Below are positions 33,914-43,132 of a stretch of DNA of 64,000 nt, piece by piece. The DNA is from Amycolatopsis nigrescens CSC17Ta-90 (GTDB lineage: Bacteria > Actinomycetota > Actinomycetes > Mycobacteriales > Pseudonocardiaceae). Made by a program: the position numbers and the translations under genes. The stretch spans positions 186,001 through 250,000 of the forward strand of contig NZ_ARVW01000001.1 in NCBI RefSeq assembly GCF_000384315.1. Direction: 5' to 3'. How positions within the stretch are numbered: the stretch's first letter is position 1; every line of letters begins with the position of its first letter. The notes beneath the pieces are model-generated. The model saw nothing but the letters and a program-made list of their open reading frames with translations, was not told the origin of the DNA and did not search any database.

Positions 33914-35952
33914 TGACCACCCGAGTGCGTGCGCCGCAAGCCGTGCGCACGGCCGTGGTGGCGGCGGTGCTGGTGGCGGGGATCGCCGTGCTCTCCGCTG
34001 TCCACCTGACGCAGGGCACGTCGTCGGCGGGCGTGCTGGACATCGTCAAGGCCATCTTCGGCGAGGGTGACGCGCAAACCCATGCGGTGCTTGAAGGTTC
34101 GCGTATCCCCCGGCTGCTCGCCGCACTGCTGGTCGGCGTCGCGCTGGGCGTCGCGGGGGCGGGAATGCAGTCCGTGGCAAGGAACCCGCTCGCCTCGCCG
34201 GACACGCTCGCGGTCAACGCGGGCGCCCATTTCGCGGTCGTCGCGATCGCCGCGTTCGGGCTCAGCCTGCCCGCGCTGCCCGCGGGCGCGGCCGCGTTCG
34301 GCGGCGGGCTCGGCGCGGCCGTCATCGTGCTGGGGCTCGCCGGCGGCGGTTCGGCTGGTCCGCGGCTGGTGCTCGTCGGCTCGGCCGTGATGCTGGCGTG
34401 CCAGTCGCTGACGATCCTGCTGCTGCTGATGTTCGAGCAGGAGACGACCGGCCTGTTCGCCTGGGGCAGCGGCTCGCTGACGGTCAGCGATCTCGGTGCC
34501 ACCGCCCAGCTGACGCCGGTGGTGGTGTTCGCCGTCGCGGCGCTCATCGCGATGGGGCACAAGCTGGACATCCTCGCCCTCGGCGACGACAACGCGACCG
34601 TGCTCGGCCTGCGGGTGCGCCGGACCAGGGTGAGCGCGGTGCTGCTGACCGTGGCGCTGACCGCCGCCGCGGTCACCGTCGCCGGCCCGGTCGGGTTCGT
34701 CGGGCTGAGCGCGCCGGTGATCACCCGGCTGCTGGTGCCGCTCGCCAAACACCGGATGCTGCTGCCGTTGTCCGGCCTGGTCGGCGTGGTCACCGTGCTC
34801 GGCGCGGACGTGGTGCTGCGCGCGGCGATGGGTTCGGCCGACGCGGTGCGGGTGCCGACCGGGGTGGTCACCACGATTGTCGGCGCCGTCGTCCTGGTCT
34901 GGCTGGCCCGGCGCGGCCGGGCAAGCGGTTCGCGCCGCCCAGCCCCGGCCGGGCGCGTCGGGGTGGCCGGGTCGCGGCGCAGGCTGGTGCTGACCACCGC
35001 CGGTCTGGTGGTGCTGCTCGTCGCCGCCCCCGTGGCCGGGCTGATGCTCGGTGACCGGATGGTGCTGCTCGGCGATCTGGCGAACTGGTTCACCGGCCGC
35101 ACCGGCACCGCGCTGACCTTCGTGCTCGACCAGCGGCTGCCCAGGGTGCTGGCCGCGCTGGCGGCCGGTGCGGCGCTCGCGGTCGCGGGCTGCGGGATCC
35201 AGTCGGTGAGCCGGAACCCGCTCGCCGAGCCCGGTCTGCTCGGCATCACCGCCGGCGCCGGACTCGGCGCGATCACCCTGATCACCGTCGTCCCGATGGC
35301 GGGCGCCTGGCAGATCGCGGGTGCCGCCGGTGCCGGCGCCACCGTCGTGTTCGCGCTCGTCTACGGACTCGCCTGGCGGTCCGGGCTGGACTCCGACCGG
35401 CTGGTGATCATCGGCATCGCGGTATGGTCGGCCGGGATGGCGCTGATCACGCTGCTGATCACCGTCTCCGATCCGTGGAACTCGGCCAAGGCGCTGACCT
35501 GGCTTTCCGGCTCGACCTACGGCCGCACCCTGGAGCAGGTGCTGCCGGTCGTGCTGGCGCTGGCGGTGCTGACCCCGTTGCTCTGGGCCCGGCACCGCGA
35601 ACTGGACCTGCACAGCCTGGACGAAGACACCCCGAGGGTGCTGGGGATGCGCATCGAACGGTCCCGCCTGGTGATCCTGGTTGCCGCGGGCGCGCTGGCC
35701 GCGACGGCGGTGTCGGCGATCGGGGTGGTCGCGTTCGTCGGGCTCGTCGCCCCGCATCTGGCGCGGTCGCTGGTGGGCGGCAGGCACGCCAGGGTGCTCC
35801 CGGTGGCGGCGGCGCTCGGTGCGGTGCTGGTGAGCGTGGCGGACACGGCGGGCCGGACGGTCATCGCGCCCGCCCAGATCCCCGCGGGTCTGGTCATCGC
35901 CCTCGTCGGCACGCCGTACTTCGTGCTCGTCCTCTGGCGGACCCGAACCTGA
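33913..35952 (+). CDS. Fused double permease of iron-siderophore ABC importer (FhuB type)
   Basis: 679 residues from ATG 33913, whose A is the last base of the preceding TGA. Two FecCD domains in tandem, each beginning with the same block: SRIPRLLAALLVGVALGVAG with MQSVARNPLASP, and QRLPRVLAALAAGAALAVAG with IQSVSRNPLAEP. Each half ends with the coupling region (VTVAGPVGFVGLSAPVITRL; SAIGVVAFVGLVAPHLARSL). About 20 membrane segments in total. The joint (about residues 330-350) is basic and Ala/Pro-rich. Fusion of the two halves is the FhuB architecture, so one gene gives the whole channel. Confidence 0.92.
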   Translation: MTTRVRAPQAVRTAVVAAVLVAGIAVLSAVHLTQGTSSAGVLDIVKAIFGEGDAQTHAVLEGSRIPRLLAALLVGVALGVAGAGMQSVARNPLASPDTLAVNAGAHFAVVAIAAFGLSLPALPAGAAAFGGGLGAAVIVLGLAGGGSAGPRLVLVGSAVMLACQSLTILLLLMFEQETTGLFAWGSGSLTVSDLGATAQLTPVVVFAVAALIAMGHKLDILALGDDNATVLGLRVRRTRVSAVLLTVALTAAAVTVAGPVGFVGLSAPVITRLLVPLAKHRMLLPLSGLVGVVTVLGADVVLRAAMGSADAVRVPTGVVTTIVGAVVLVWLARRGRASGSRRPAPAGRVGVAGSRRRLVLTTAGLVVLLVAAPVAGLMLGDRMVLLGDLANWFTGRTGTALTFVLDQRLPRVLAALAAGAALAVAGCGIQSVSRNPLAEPGLLGITAGAGLGAITLITVVPMAGAWQIAGAAGAGATVVFALVYGLAWRSGLDSDRLVIIGIAVWSAGMALITLLITVSDPWNSAKALTWLSGSTYGRTLEQVLPVVLALAVLTPLLWARHRELDLHSLDEDTPRVLGMRIERSRLVILVAAGALAATAVSAIGVVAFVGLVAPHLARSLVGGRHARVLPVAAALGAVLVSVADTAGRTVIAPAQIPAGLVIALVGTPYFVLVLWRTRT

Positions 35953-35961
35953 AGCCGCGGC

Positions 35962-36942
35962 TCAGGACTCCTCCGGGGCCGCCCCGGCCGAGAGCAGCCT
36001 CGCTGCCAGCGCGCGGCAACGATTCCTCAGCTCGGGCGGGTCGAGTACCTCGAACTCGTGCCCCAGCAGGACCATGTGCATGAGCACGAAGTCGAGGCTG
36101 GCGGCGCCGCTGAGCACCTCGCAGCGCTCGCTCCCCCGCGATCGCACAGCGCCCGCCGACGCCGGGATCTGCTCGCGCACCGTGTCCGCCGGCGCGTGCA
36201 CGAGGAAGCGTGCCTGGTGTTGGTAGGCCCGGCTCGCCACACCCTCTTGCACGTAGGTCGCCGCGTCCGGGGCCGCGCGCGGACGGAAGCGCCAGGTCCG
36301 CGCGGACACCTCGGTCATCCGGTCGACGCGGAAGCTGCGCCAGCCGTCGCGATCGAGGTCGTAGGCGAGCAGGTACCAGCGCCGGTCGGAGGCGACCAGG
36401 CGGTAGGGCTCGACCCGCCGCCGTCGCAAGTCGCCGCTGGACGGGTAGTCGAAGCCGGTCTCGACCTCGTCGCGGCAGGCTCTGGCCAGCGTCATGAGCA
36501 CCTCGGGGTCGACCAGCGTGCGGCCTCCGCCGAAGGACTCCACCGAGCCGGAAAGCGCGCGCACCTCGTGCCGCAGCCGGGTGGGCAGCACCCGGTCGAG
36601 CTTGGTCAGCGCCCGTAGCGCGGCGTCGCCGGCACTGGCGACCGCGCCACCCGCGCCGGCGAGCAGCGAGACCGCGGTGGCGATCGCCTCCTCGTCGTCG
36701 AGCAGCAGCGGCGGCAGGTCCTGCCCGGGGCCGAGCTGGTAGCCGCCGCCGACACCCTGGCTGGCCTGCACCGGATAGCCGAGCGTGCGCAGCCGCTCGA
36801 CATCACGGCGGACCGTGCGCGCGGTGACCCCGAGCCGGCCGGCGAGCTCGGGCCCGGTCCAGACCTGCCGCTGCTGCAGCAGCCCGAGCAGGGTGAGCAC
36901 CCGTTCCGTCGTCCCCCGCTCGGCACCGTCCATTTCGCTCAC
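35962..36942 (-). CDS. YafY-type transcriptional regulator (HTH + WYL domain)
   Basis: 326 residues. N-terminal HTH: LTLLGLLQQRQVWTGPELAG, then RLGVTARTVRRDVERLRTLG; the WYL domain reads VEPYRLVASDRRWYLLAYD (with W-Y-L) and the C-terminal WCX-like part HQARFLVHAPADTVREQIP. WYL proteins sense small ligands, often nucleic acid-derived. Convergent with the ABC operon and divergent from a VOC gene; an 8-7-8 inverted repeat lies between. In many actinobacteria such regulators control an adjacent VOC or DinB protein. Confidence 0.9.
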   Translation of the reverse strand: MSEMDGAERGTTERVLTLLGLLQQRQVWTGPELAGRLGVTARTVRRDVERLRTLGYPVQASQGVGGGYQLGPGQDLPPLLLDDEEAIATAVSLLAGAGGAVASAGDAALRALTKLDRVLPTRLRHEVRALSGSVESFGGGRTLVDPEVLMTLARACRDEVETGFDYPSSGDLRRRRVEPYRLVASDRRWYLLAYDLDRDGWRSFRVDRMTEVSARTWRFRPRAAPDAATYVQEGVASRAYQHQARFLVHAPADTVREQIPASAGAVRSRGSERCEVLSGAASLDFVLMHMVLLGHEFEVLDPPELRNRCRALAARLLSAGAAPEES

Positions 36943-36952
36943 TCCGCCAAGA

Positions 36953-36975
36953 TAGCGGACCGATCCTGTCCGCTA
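36953..36975. promoter_or_regulatory. Candidate operator of the WYL regulator
   Basis: TAGCGGAC (36953-36960) and GTCCGCTA (36968-36975), perfect arms with a 7-bp spacer, in the 52-bp space between the divergent regulator and VOC genes. Confidence 0.6.
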
Positions 36976-36994
36976 GGGCGGTAAGGATTACTCC

Positions 36995-37462
36995 ATGAAC
37001 ACGAAGAGCCGCGACATTCAGATCACCTTCGACGCCCACGACCCGCGGGCACTGTCGTCCTTCTGGCGCGACGCACTGGGCTATTGCTACCCCGGCCCGC
37101 CCGGGGTCGAGCTGCCCGAGGGCGCCGACCCGCTGGCCGCGTGGGACGACTTCCTCGCGCAGATCGGCGTACCCGAGGAGCAGCGCAACGCCCGATCGGC
37201 CGTCGAGGACCCGGACGGGCAGGGCCCACGGCTGTTCTTCCAGCAGGTTCCGGAGGACAAGGTCGCCAAGAATCGCGTCCACCTCGACATCCGCGCGGCC
37301 CCCGGGCTGCAGGGCGAAGAGCGGATGGCGGCGCTGGAAGCGGAATGCGACCGGCTCGTCGCACTCGGCGCGACCCGGGTACGCCGCGACGAGGCCGCTC
37401 CGTTGAGCCCCGGCCACATCGTGATGACCGACCCCGAGGGCAACGAGTTCTGCCTGGACTAG
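36995..37462 (+). CDS. VOC-family (glyoxalase/bleomycin-resistance-like) protein
   Basis: 155 residues. VOC fold: ITFDAHDPRALSSFWRDALG at the start, QVPEDKVAKNRVHLDIR in the middle, and HIVMTDPEGNEFCLD at the end. This is the glyoxalase_6-like group, common in actinobacteria with unknown substrates. Divergent from the WYL regulator gene, which probably controls it. Confidence 0.85.
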   Translation: MNTKSRDIQITFDAHDPRALSSFWRDALGYCYPGPPGVELPEGADPLAAWDDFLAQIGVPEEQRNARSAVEDPDGQGPRLFFQQVPEDKVAKNRVHLDIRAAPGLQGEERMAALEAECDRLVALGATRVRRDEAAPLSPGHIVMTDPEGNEFCLD

Positions 37463-37510
37463 TGGCGGCCGTCACACATCCGGGCGGGGTGCCCGCGGTG
37501 TCAGCGGGGC

Positions 37511-38713
37511 ATGAAACTCGAGGTACTGGACAAGACCCTCCACAAAGGACGGACCCGGTGCGCCGGCACCAGCAAGCCGTGGCTCGGCCTGCTGGTGCCG
37601 GCGGTGGTGCTGGTGGCCGCCATGCTGGCCGGCAGGTCCGGTGGCTATGTCGACCTGCAGGTGTACCGGTCCGGGGTGCGGGCACTGCTGGCGGGCCGCG
37701 ATCTCTACGGCGAGCTGCCGCCGACCACGACCGGGTCGGTGCTGCCCTACATCTACCCGCCGTTCTCCGCGCTGGTGCTGACCCCGATGGCGCTGACCCC
37801 ATGGCCGGTCGCCGCCACCGGCACGCTGCTGCTGTCGGCCGTCGCGCTGGCGGTGACCCTGTACATGGTGATCCGCCGGGTCCGGCCGGGCTGGGGCGGG
37901 CAGGCCGCGCTGGTGGCGAGCGCGGTGGCGCTGCCGGCCGCGCTGGTGCTCGAACCCGTCCGGTCCACCCTGGGATTCGGCCAGGTGAACCTGTGGCTGA
38001 TGGCGCTGGTGGCCACCGACTGCCTCGGCCGGCCGCCGTGGCCACGCGGGCTGCTGATCGGGCTGGCCGCGGCGATCAAGGTCACCCCGGCCGCGTTCCT
38101 GCTGTTCTTCCTGGTGCGCAAGGACTTCCGTACGGTACGCACCATCGTGCTGACCGGCGCGGGGGCGACCGCGGCGGCCGTGCTGGTCGCTCCGGCGGCC
38201 TCGCTGCGGTACTGGACCGACGTGGTGTTCGGGGCGTCCGGGATGAGCGGCTCGCCGTACGCCACCAACCAGACGATCGTGGCCGAGCTGAACCGGCTGG
38301 GGCTCCCCTCGCCTGGGCACCTGCTGCTCGGCGGCCTGCTCGTGCTGCTGGTGGTGGCGGCCGCGGTGGTGATCATGAAACGGGTGGACGCGCCGACGGC
38401 GATGGTCGTCAACGCCACCGCGGCACTGGTGATCTCGCCGATCTCGTGGTCGCACCACTGGGTTTGGATCGTGCCCGCGCTGGTGCTGCTGGCGGCGCGC
38501 GCACGGTCGGCGCGCACACGGCTCCTGGTCGTGCTGCTCGCGGTGGTCTTCCTGATCGGCCCGCACACGATGGTGGCCTCGGATCGGAACCGCGAACTGG
38601 ACTGGAACCTGGGGCAGCACCTGCTCGGCAACGGCTACCTGCTGCTCGCGCTGGCCGGACTGGGCTGGTTCGCCTGGCGGCTCAGACTCCGGCCGTCCGG
38701 CACGATGACCTGA
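37511..38713 (+). CDS. GT87-family polyprenol-phosphate-mannose-dependent mannosyltransferase
   Basis: 400 residues with about ten membrane segments. GT-C fold of DUF2029/GT87: YVDLQVYRSGVRALLAGRDL with the D-x-x-V/Y catalytic loop, YIYPPFSALVLTPMAL, LGFGQVNLWLMALVATD (G-Q-x-N motif), IKVTPAAFLLFFL, and SPISWSHHWVWIVPAL (WSHH). This is the pattern of alpha-1,2-mannosyltransferases such as PimE and MptC, which extend phosphatidylinositol mannosides or lipoarabinomannan. Start ATG 37511 follows GCGGGGC. No other glycan genes adjoin. Confidence 0.88.
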   Translation: MKLEVLDKTLHKGRTRCAGTSKPWLGLLVPAVVLVAAMLAGRSGGYVDLQVYRSGVRALLAGRDLYGELPPTTTGSVLPYIYPPFSALVLTPMALTPWPVAATGTLLLSAVALAVTLYMVIRRVRPGWGGQAALVASAVALPAALVLEPVRSTLGFGQVNLWLMALVATDCLGRPPWPRGLLIGLAAAIKVTPAAFLLFFLVRKDFRTVRTIVLTGAGATAAAVLVAPAASLRYWTDVVFGASGMSGSPYATNQTIVAELNRLGLPSPGHLLLGGLLVLLVVAAAVVIMKRVDAPTAMVVNATAALVISPISWSHHWVWIVPALVLLAARARSARTRLLVVLLAVVFLIGPHTMVASDRNRELDWNLGQHLLGNGYLLLALAGLGWFAWRLRLRPSGTMT

Positions 38714-38801
38714 CGGCCAAGCAGCCACACGCCGCTATGTCGTGCGTCACACAACCGTCGTCGGGGCCGGCGGTGTCATGGTCGGTGAGGGGGTGAGCCG
38801 G

Positions 38802-39323
38802 GTGCGGAGCGAGGACGAGCAGCGGTACACCGAGTACGTGACCGCGCGGCTGCCGGCGCTGCACCGGATCGCCTACCTGCTCTGCGGTGACCCGCACCGG
38901 GCGGACGACATCGTGCAGGCCGCCATCACCAGGCTCTACGTGCACTGGCGCAAGGCGGCCGCCGCCGACAACCTGGACGCCTACGTCCGCACCATCGTGG
39001 TCCGCACCTTCCTCAACGAGCAGCGCCGCGGCTGGGCGGCCAGGGTGCGCCTGACCGGCCGCCCGGACCAGACCCCGCTACCCGCCGCCCCACCGGGCCC
39101 GGACCGGGAGGCCAAGGCCGTCCTGCACGCGGCGCTGGCCAGGGTGCCACCGCGGCAGCGGGCCGCGCTGGTGCTGCGCTTCCTCTGCGACCTGCCGATC
39201 GCCGAGGTCGCCCGGCAGCTCGGCTGCTCGCAGGGCAACGTGAAGAGCCTGACCTCGAACGGACTTGGCGCGCTGCGGCGACAGCTCGGCGAACGCCCGC
39301 TGACCGCGTTGGGGATGGAGTGA
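38802..39323 (+). CDS. SigE-family ECF sigma factor
   Basis: 173 residues from GTG 38802, preferred because AGGGGG lies about 8 nt upstream; ATG 38778 is an in-frame alternative. Region 2: YTEYVTARLPALHRIAYLLC, GDPHRADDIVQAAITRLYVHW; region 4: LARVPPRQRAALVLRFLCDL, then PIAEVARQLGCSQGNVKSLT. This is the TIGR02983 SigE-like set abundant in actinomycetes. It is followed directly (TGATG overlap) by a membrane-protein gene, the usual place for a regulator of the sigma factor. Confidence 0.9.
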   Translation: MRSEDEQRYTEYVTARLPALHRIAYLLCGDPHRADDIVQAAITRLYVHWRKAAAADNLDAYVRTIVVRTFLNEQRRGWAARVRLTGRPDQTPLPAAPPGPDREAKAVLHAALARVPPRQRAALVLRFLCDLPIAEVARQLGCSQGNVKSLTSNGLGALRRQLGERPLTALGME

Positions 39324-40252
39324 TGATGGAGCAGGACGGTCACCGGCTGCTCGCGCCGCTGCGCGACGTCGAGACGGCCACCGGCGGCGGGGTGGACCTG
39401 GCCAGTGCGATCCGCGCCGGTCGGCGCCGACGTCGCGGGCGATCGCTGGCCGCCGTCGCGATGGTCGTGCTGATCACCGCCGGGGTCACCGTTTTCGCCG
39501 GCTGGACACGGAATCCGGCCGACCTGCCGGTGGCCGCGGCGCCAGGCGAGTTCGACGTGCTGACCCGGGAGCTGCGGGTCGGCTCGGCCGCCGGGTTCAC
39601 CCCGTACGCCTATCAGAACACGCGTTTCCGCCAGGTCGTGCAGCTCAAACGGGCCGGTACCGCCGATCCCGCGACCCCGGCTGCCACGGTGACCCTGTTC
39701 CCCCGCGGCGGGCTGACCGAGACCAGGGGCGAAGCCGCGCCCGAGGTCTACGGCCGTTCCGCGGTCTGGCTCGACCCGGCCGAGCCAGGCCGGGTCGAGC
39801 TGGGCTGGCAGTGGGGCGACGGGGCGTGGGCGGTCGCGAACGTGCCGGCCACCGGCGACGATCCCCGCACGCAGGCCTACCGGGTCGCGGAGAGCGTGAC
39901 CACCGGGGTGTCCGACCCGGTGGTGGTCCCGTTCGAGCTGCCGCTGCCCGCCGGCGCGCCGCTGGCCGGGGTGGACCAGCGCTACGGCGCGTCGGACCGG
40001 CAGCCGTCGACCCGGCTGCGCTACGACGAACGCGGTGCCGCGTCGGACGCGATCTCGGTCGGCATCCGCCCTGCCGACCCCGGCATGACCGCCAACACCG
40101 AGATCAACGGGCGGCTGTCCAAAGTGGACGACACCAGCGCGACGATCCTCGACCTCGGCGGCGGGGTCGCCGCCTACGCCTCGGTGGACCGACCCGGCCG
40201 CGCCCCCGCCGCGCTCCTGCGCGACCTGGCCGCGTCCGTGCGCCTGAACTGA
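39323..40252 (+). CDS. Membrane-anchored protein cotranscribed with SigE-type sigma factor (putative anti-sigma or sensor)
   Basis: 309 residues from ATG 39323, which overlaps the sigma-factor stop; ATG 39326 is an alternative. A short cytoplasmic part (1-41) ends in RAGRRRRRGR, one membrane helix follows (about 42-62, SLAAVAMVVLITAGVTVFAG), and about 245 extracytoplasmic residues are beta-rich. This topology and position fit a membrane regulator of the sigma factor, although no zinc-binding ZAS HxxxCxxC motif is present in the cytoplasmic part, so it is not a classical anti-sigma protein. Confidence 0.65.
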   Translation: MMEQDGHRLLAPLRDVETATGGGVDLASAIRAGRRRRRGRSLAAVAMVVLITAGVTVFAGWTRNPADLPVAAAPGEFDVLTRELRVGSAAGFTPYAYQNTRFRQVVQLKRAGTADPATPAATVTLFPRGGLTETRGEAAPEVYGRSAVWLDPAEPGRVELGWQWGDGAWAVANVPATGDDPRTQAYRVAESVTTGVSDPVVVPFELPLPAGAPLAGVDQRYGASDRQPSTRLRYDERGAASDAISVGIRPADPGMTANTEINGRLSKVDDTSATILDLGGGVAAYASVDRPGRAPAALLRDLAASVRLN

Positions 40253-40366
40253 CCTATGGATCTCGTATGGTCCGGCGATCGGCTCCGGATCGGTGCCGGC
40301 GGGTAGATCTGAGGGCCGCTATCACACGCTGTCACGCGCAGAACGGCCTGAGAAAGAGGATCACGC

Positions 40367-41584
40367 ATGACCACTCGCCCCTCTCGACGCACCGTGCTCG
40401 GCATGGCGGGAGCCGCCGGTGCCGCCGTCATCTCCGGTGCGGCCCCGGCGATCGCCAAGGCCGCCCAGACCAGTACCGACTCCACGTCCGGCCGGATACC
40501 CGACGACCTCAAGCCGGGCGGCGCACTCGACCGGCTGGTGGCGGACCTGGCCGCCAAGGACGAGTTCTCCGGCAGCCTGCTGCTGACCCACCGGGGCAGG
40601 CCCGTGCTGGCCCGCTCGTACGGCATGGCCAACAAGGCGCAGTCGGTCCCCAACGGACCGGACACCATCTTCGGCCTCGCGTCGGTGACCAAGCTGCTCA
40701 CCGCGATCGCGGTCGCCCAGCTGGTGCAGCGGCGCAAGATCGCCTACGGCGACCCGCTCGGCCGCCACGTCAGCGGTTTCCCCGCCGAGATCGCGGACAC
40801 GGTGACCGTGCACCACCTGCTCACCCACGGCTCCGGCCTCGGCGACTTCCACGCGATGCCGGGCTACTGGGAAACCGCGCGGACCTGGACCACCGTCGAA
40901 CAGGTCGTGGCCGGCACCACGGACTTCGTCCGGCGGTCCACCCTCGCCTTCCCGCCCGGTGCCGGCGACCTGTACAGCAACTCCGGGTTCCACCTGCTCG
41001 GCGAGATCGTGGCCAGTGCATCGGGACAGTCCTTTTTCGACTATCAGCGCGAGCACATCTTCCGGCCGGCCGGCATGACCGGCTCGGACTTCTACACCAC
41101 AGCACAATGGCGCGGCGACAAGCGCATCGCGCGGCCCTACCGCAAGGAGGAGTCGGGCGAGCGGGTCGACACCATCGACGAGCACGTGTTCATCGGCACC
41201 GGGCCCGGTGGCGCCTTCTCCACCTGCGCCGACATGGACCGCCTCGTGCGCGCCCTGCTGGGCGACAAGCTGCTCGAACCGGCGTTCACCGGGCTCCTCC
41301 TCGACGGGAAGCTGCCGATCGGCGGACCACGGCCACGCGCAGGTACCGCGGCGGAGCCGGGCGAGCAGGACCGGCCGACCGGCTTCAAGGCCTACGGCGG
41401 AATAGCCAGCCTCACCGACCGGAACGAGTGGAACTACGGGCTTTCCGGTGGCAGCACAGGCGGCGCGTCGACCGACCTCGGGATGTATCCGGACCGCGGC
41501 TGGGTGTCGGTGATCCTCAGCAACTACCAGGCACAGACCGTGCAGCCGATCGCGAGCCTGGCCCGCCGGCTGATCAACCAGTAG
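40367..41584 (+). CDS. Exported serine hydrolase, class-C beta-lactamase fold
   Basis: 405 residues with a Tat-type signal (RPSRRTVLGMAGAAGAAV, residues 4-21). Catalytic SxxK is Ser106-Val-Thr-Lys109 (GLASVTKLLTA), YxN is in GDLYSNSGFHL, and HHLLTHGSGLGD is the conserved segment between. The third motif is weak. Such exported hydrolases act as D-aminopeptidases, carboxypeptidases or esterases on peptidoglycan or small esters; antibiotic resistance is not implied. A GAAAGAGGA ribosome binding site lies before the ATG. Confidence 0.85.
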   Translation: MTTRPSRRTVLGMAGAAGAAVISGAAPAIAKAAQTSTDSTSGRIPDDLKPGGALDRLVADLAAKDEFSGSLLLTHRGRPVLARSYGMANKAQSVPNGPDTIFGLASVTKLLTAIAVAQLVQRRKIAYGDPLGRHVSGFPAEIADTVTVHHLLTHGSGLGDFHAMPGYWETARTWTTVEQVVAGTTDFVRRSTLAFPPGAGDLYSNSGFHLLGEIVASASGQSFFDYQREHIFRPAGMTGSDFYTTAQWRGDKRIARPYRKEESGERVDTIDEHVFIGTGPGGAFSTCADMDRLVRALLGDKLLEPAFTGLLLDGKLPIGGPRPRAGTAAEPGEQDRPTGFKAYGGIASLTDRNEWNYGLSGGSTGGASTDLGMYPDRGWVSVILSNYQAQTVQPIASLARRLINQ

Positions 41585-41609
41585 CCGGCGGCGCCCCGGC
41601 GTGTCCGGA

Positions 41610-43004
41610 TCATGCGGCTTTGGGGGTGGCGCGCATGAAGACGTACACGCACGGGGTGCCGTCGACCAGCGTGGAGAAGACCACCGGGCTGTAGGTCTCG
41701 CCGCCGAGGTTGAACGGTGCGGCGAAGACCGTCGGCGACAGCGGCACCAGCTCCGCTTCCAGCGGCGGGGACACGTCTTTGAGCCCGTCGACGAACTCGT
41801 AGCGGATGCGGGCGCCGGTATCGCCCCGGCTGATGGTGGTGATCACTCCCGCGCGCCGGTAGCTGCCCAGCAGCGGTGCCAGGTCCACCTCGGGCGGGTT
41901 CGCCGGCGGGGCGAACGGGGCCGGCGTACGTGCCCCGGTCAGCTCGGCCAGTAGCTCGGCGAACAGGTCGGTGTAGAGCCTGGCGACGTCGCCGCCGTTG
42001 GTGAGCAGCACGATCGCCACGCCCGTCTGCGGGATGACGCGGAGGTAGGAGTGCTGCGAGACGGCGCTGCCGTCGTGGCCGAAGCCGAAGACCCCGTTCC
42101 AGTCGTGCAGGGTCCAGCCGAGACCCCAGGCGTCCGCGGACATGGTCCACTTGTCCGGGCTGTCCACCTCGCGCCGTTGCATGGCGGCGACCGAGGCGGC
42201 GGACAGGACCCGGGTGCCGTCCTCGGCGACCCCGCCGTCCAGGTGCATCTTGGCGAAGCGGGCCACGTCACCGGCCGAGACGATGACCCGGCCGTACGGC
42301 CCCGCCGAGCGCGGCATCAGGTCCCAGGCAGGGGCCGGTTCGGGATCTTGCCCCGGCCCGCCGATGTGGCCCATGGCCGCGCGGAACCGCAGCGCCTCCT
42401 CCGGCAGGGTCATCGAGTGCTCCAGCCCGAGCGGGCTGAACAGCCGGTCCTTCAGCGCCCGGTCCCAGGTCTGCCCGGTGCGCACCTCGATGAGCCGGCC
42501 GAGCACGGCGTAACCGAGGCTGCCGTAGGAGAACGCCGTGCCCGGCGGGCAGGCCGGCGCCACCTCCCTGGCGGCCGCGACGTACTTGGCCAGGCAGTCG
42601 TCGCCCCGCCCGGAGTCGTACTGGAAGTCGTTGGTCACCCCGCCGGTGTGCGACAGCAGCTGGCGGATGGTGATCTTCCCGGTGGCCTCCGGGTCCGGGG
42701 TGCCGAACTCCGGCAGCACGCCGACCACCGGCGCGTCCAGGTCCAGCTCGCCGGCGTCGACCAATTGCATTACCAGCGTGGCGGTGTAGGCCTTGGCGAG
42801 CGACCCGGCCAGGAACACCGAACCGGGGGTCGCGGGCACCCCGGTCCCCCGGTGCAGCACGCCGCTGGCCAGCTCGTGCACGGTGCCGCCGGCCAGCACG
42901 GCCAGCGTCGCCGCCGGGACGTGATGGGCGGCGCGCAGCTCGTCGAGCCTGGCCTGCCACCGGTCGACGTCGAATCGCGGTGCTGTTATTTGCGGTGCTG
43001 CCAT
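41610..43004 (-). CDS. Serine hydrolase, beta-lactamase fold with C-terminal lipocalin-like extension
   Basis: 464 residues from ATG 43004. Motifs: Ser68-Leu-Ala-Lys71 ([11 protein letters not shown]), YGSLGY for Yx[10 protein letters not shown], and [14 protein letters not shown] for the KTG-equivalent HDG. After about residue 350 comes an extra beta-rich domain ([20 protein letters not shown]) of the type seen in estB/PBP4-like esterases. No signal peptide, so probably cytoplasmic. It is divergent from a TetR gene with palindromes between, suggesting ligand-induced expression. Confidence 0.85.
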   Translation of the reverse strand: MAAPQITAPRFDVDRWQARLDELRAAHHVPAATLAVLAGGTVHELASGVLHRGTGVPATPGSVFLAGSLAKAYTATLVMQLVDAGELDLDAPVVGVLPEFGTPDPEATGKITIRQLLSHTGGVTNDFQYDSGRGDDCLAKYVAAAREVAPACPPGTAFSYGSLGYAVLGRLIEVRTGQTWDRALKDRLFSPLGLEHSMTLPEEALRFRAAMGHIGGPGQDPEPAPAWDLMPRSAGPYGRVIVSAGDVARFAKMHLDGGVAEDGTRVLSAASVAAMQRREVDSPDKWTMSADAWGLGWTLHDWNGVFGFGHDGSAVSQHSYLRVIPQTGVAIVLLTNGGDVARLYTDLFAELLAELTGARTPAPFAPPANPPEVDLAPLLGSYRRAGVITTISRGDTGARIRYEFVDGLKDVSPPLEAELVPLSPTVFAAPFNLGGETYSPVVFSTLVDGTPCVYVFMRATPKAA

Positions 43005-43034
43005 GACGGGAATCCCTTCTCCGACCTGCACATC

Positions 43035-43101
43035 GAACAGTGTGCGGACAACCGCACACCGTACGGACACCGTGCCATGTTCGCAAGGACGTACACTGTT
43101 C
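43035..43101. promoter_or_regulatory. Operator region between serine hydrolase and TetR genes
   Basis: GAACAGTGT (43035-43043) and ACACTGTTC (43093-43101) form a perfect 9-bp inverted pair 49 bp apart; between them GTGTGCGG-ACAA-CCGCACAC (43040-43059) is a perfect 8-4-8 palindrome. Probable sites for the divergent TetR regulator. Confidence 0.55.
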
Positions 43102-43132
43102 GGGCAGCTGCGAGCGAGGGCGAGGAGACCGG

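Noticed and set aside
33733-35787. Minus-strand open frame of 684 codons opposite the FhuB-type permease
   Set aside because: Mirror image of the permease codons with the same His/Gln/Arg bias; no fold or start signal.
40367-43004. Beta-lactam resistance from two beta-lactamase-fold proteins
   Set aside because: SxxK and YxN/S motifs alone also fit esterases and peptidases; no resistance-type signature was seen.
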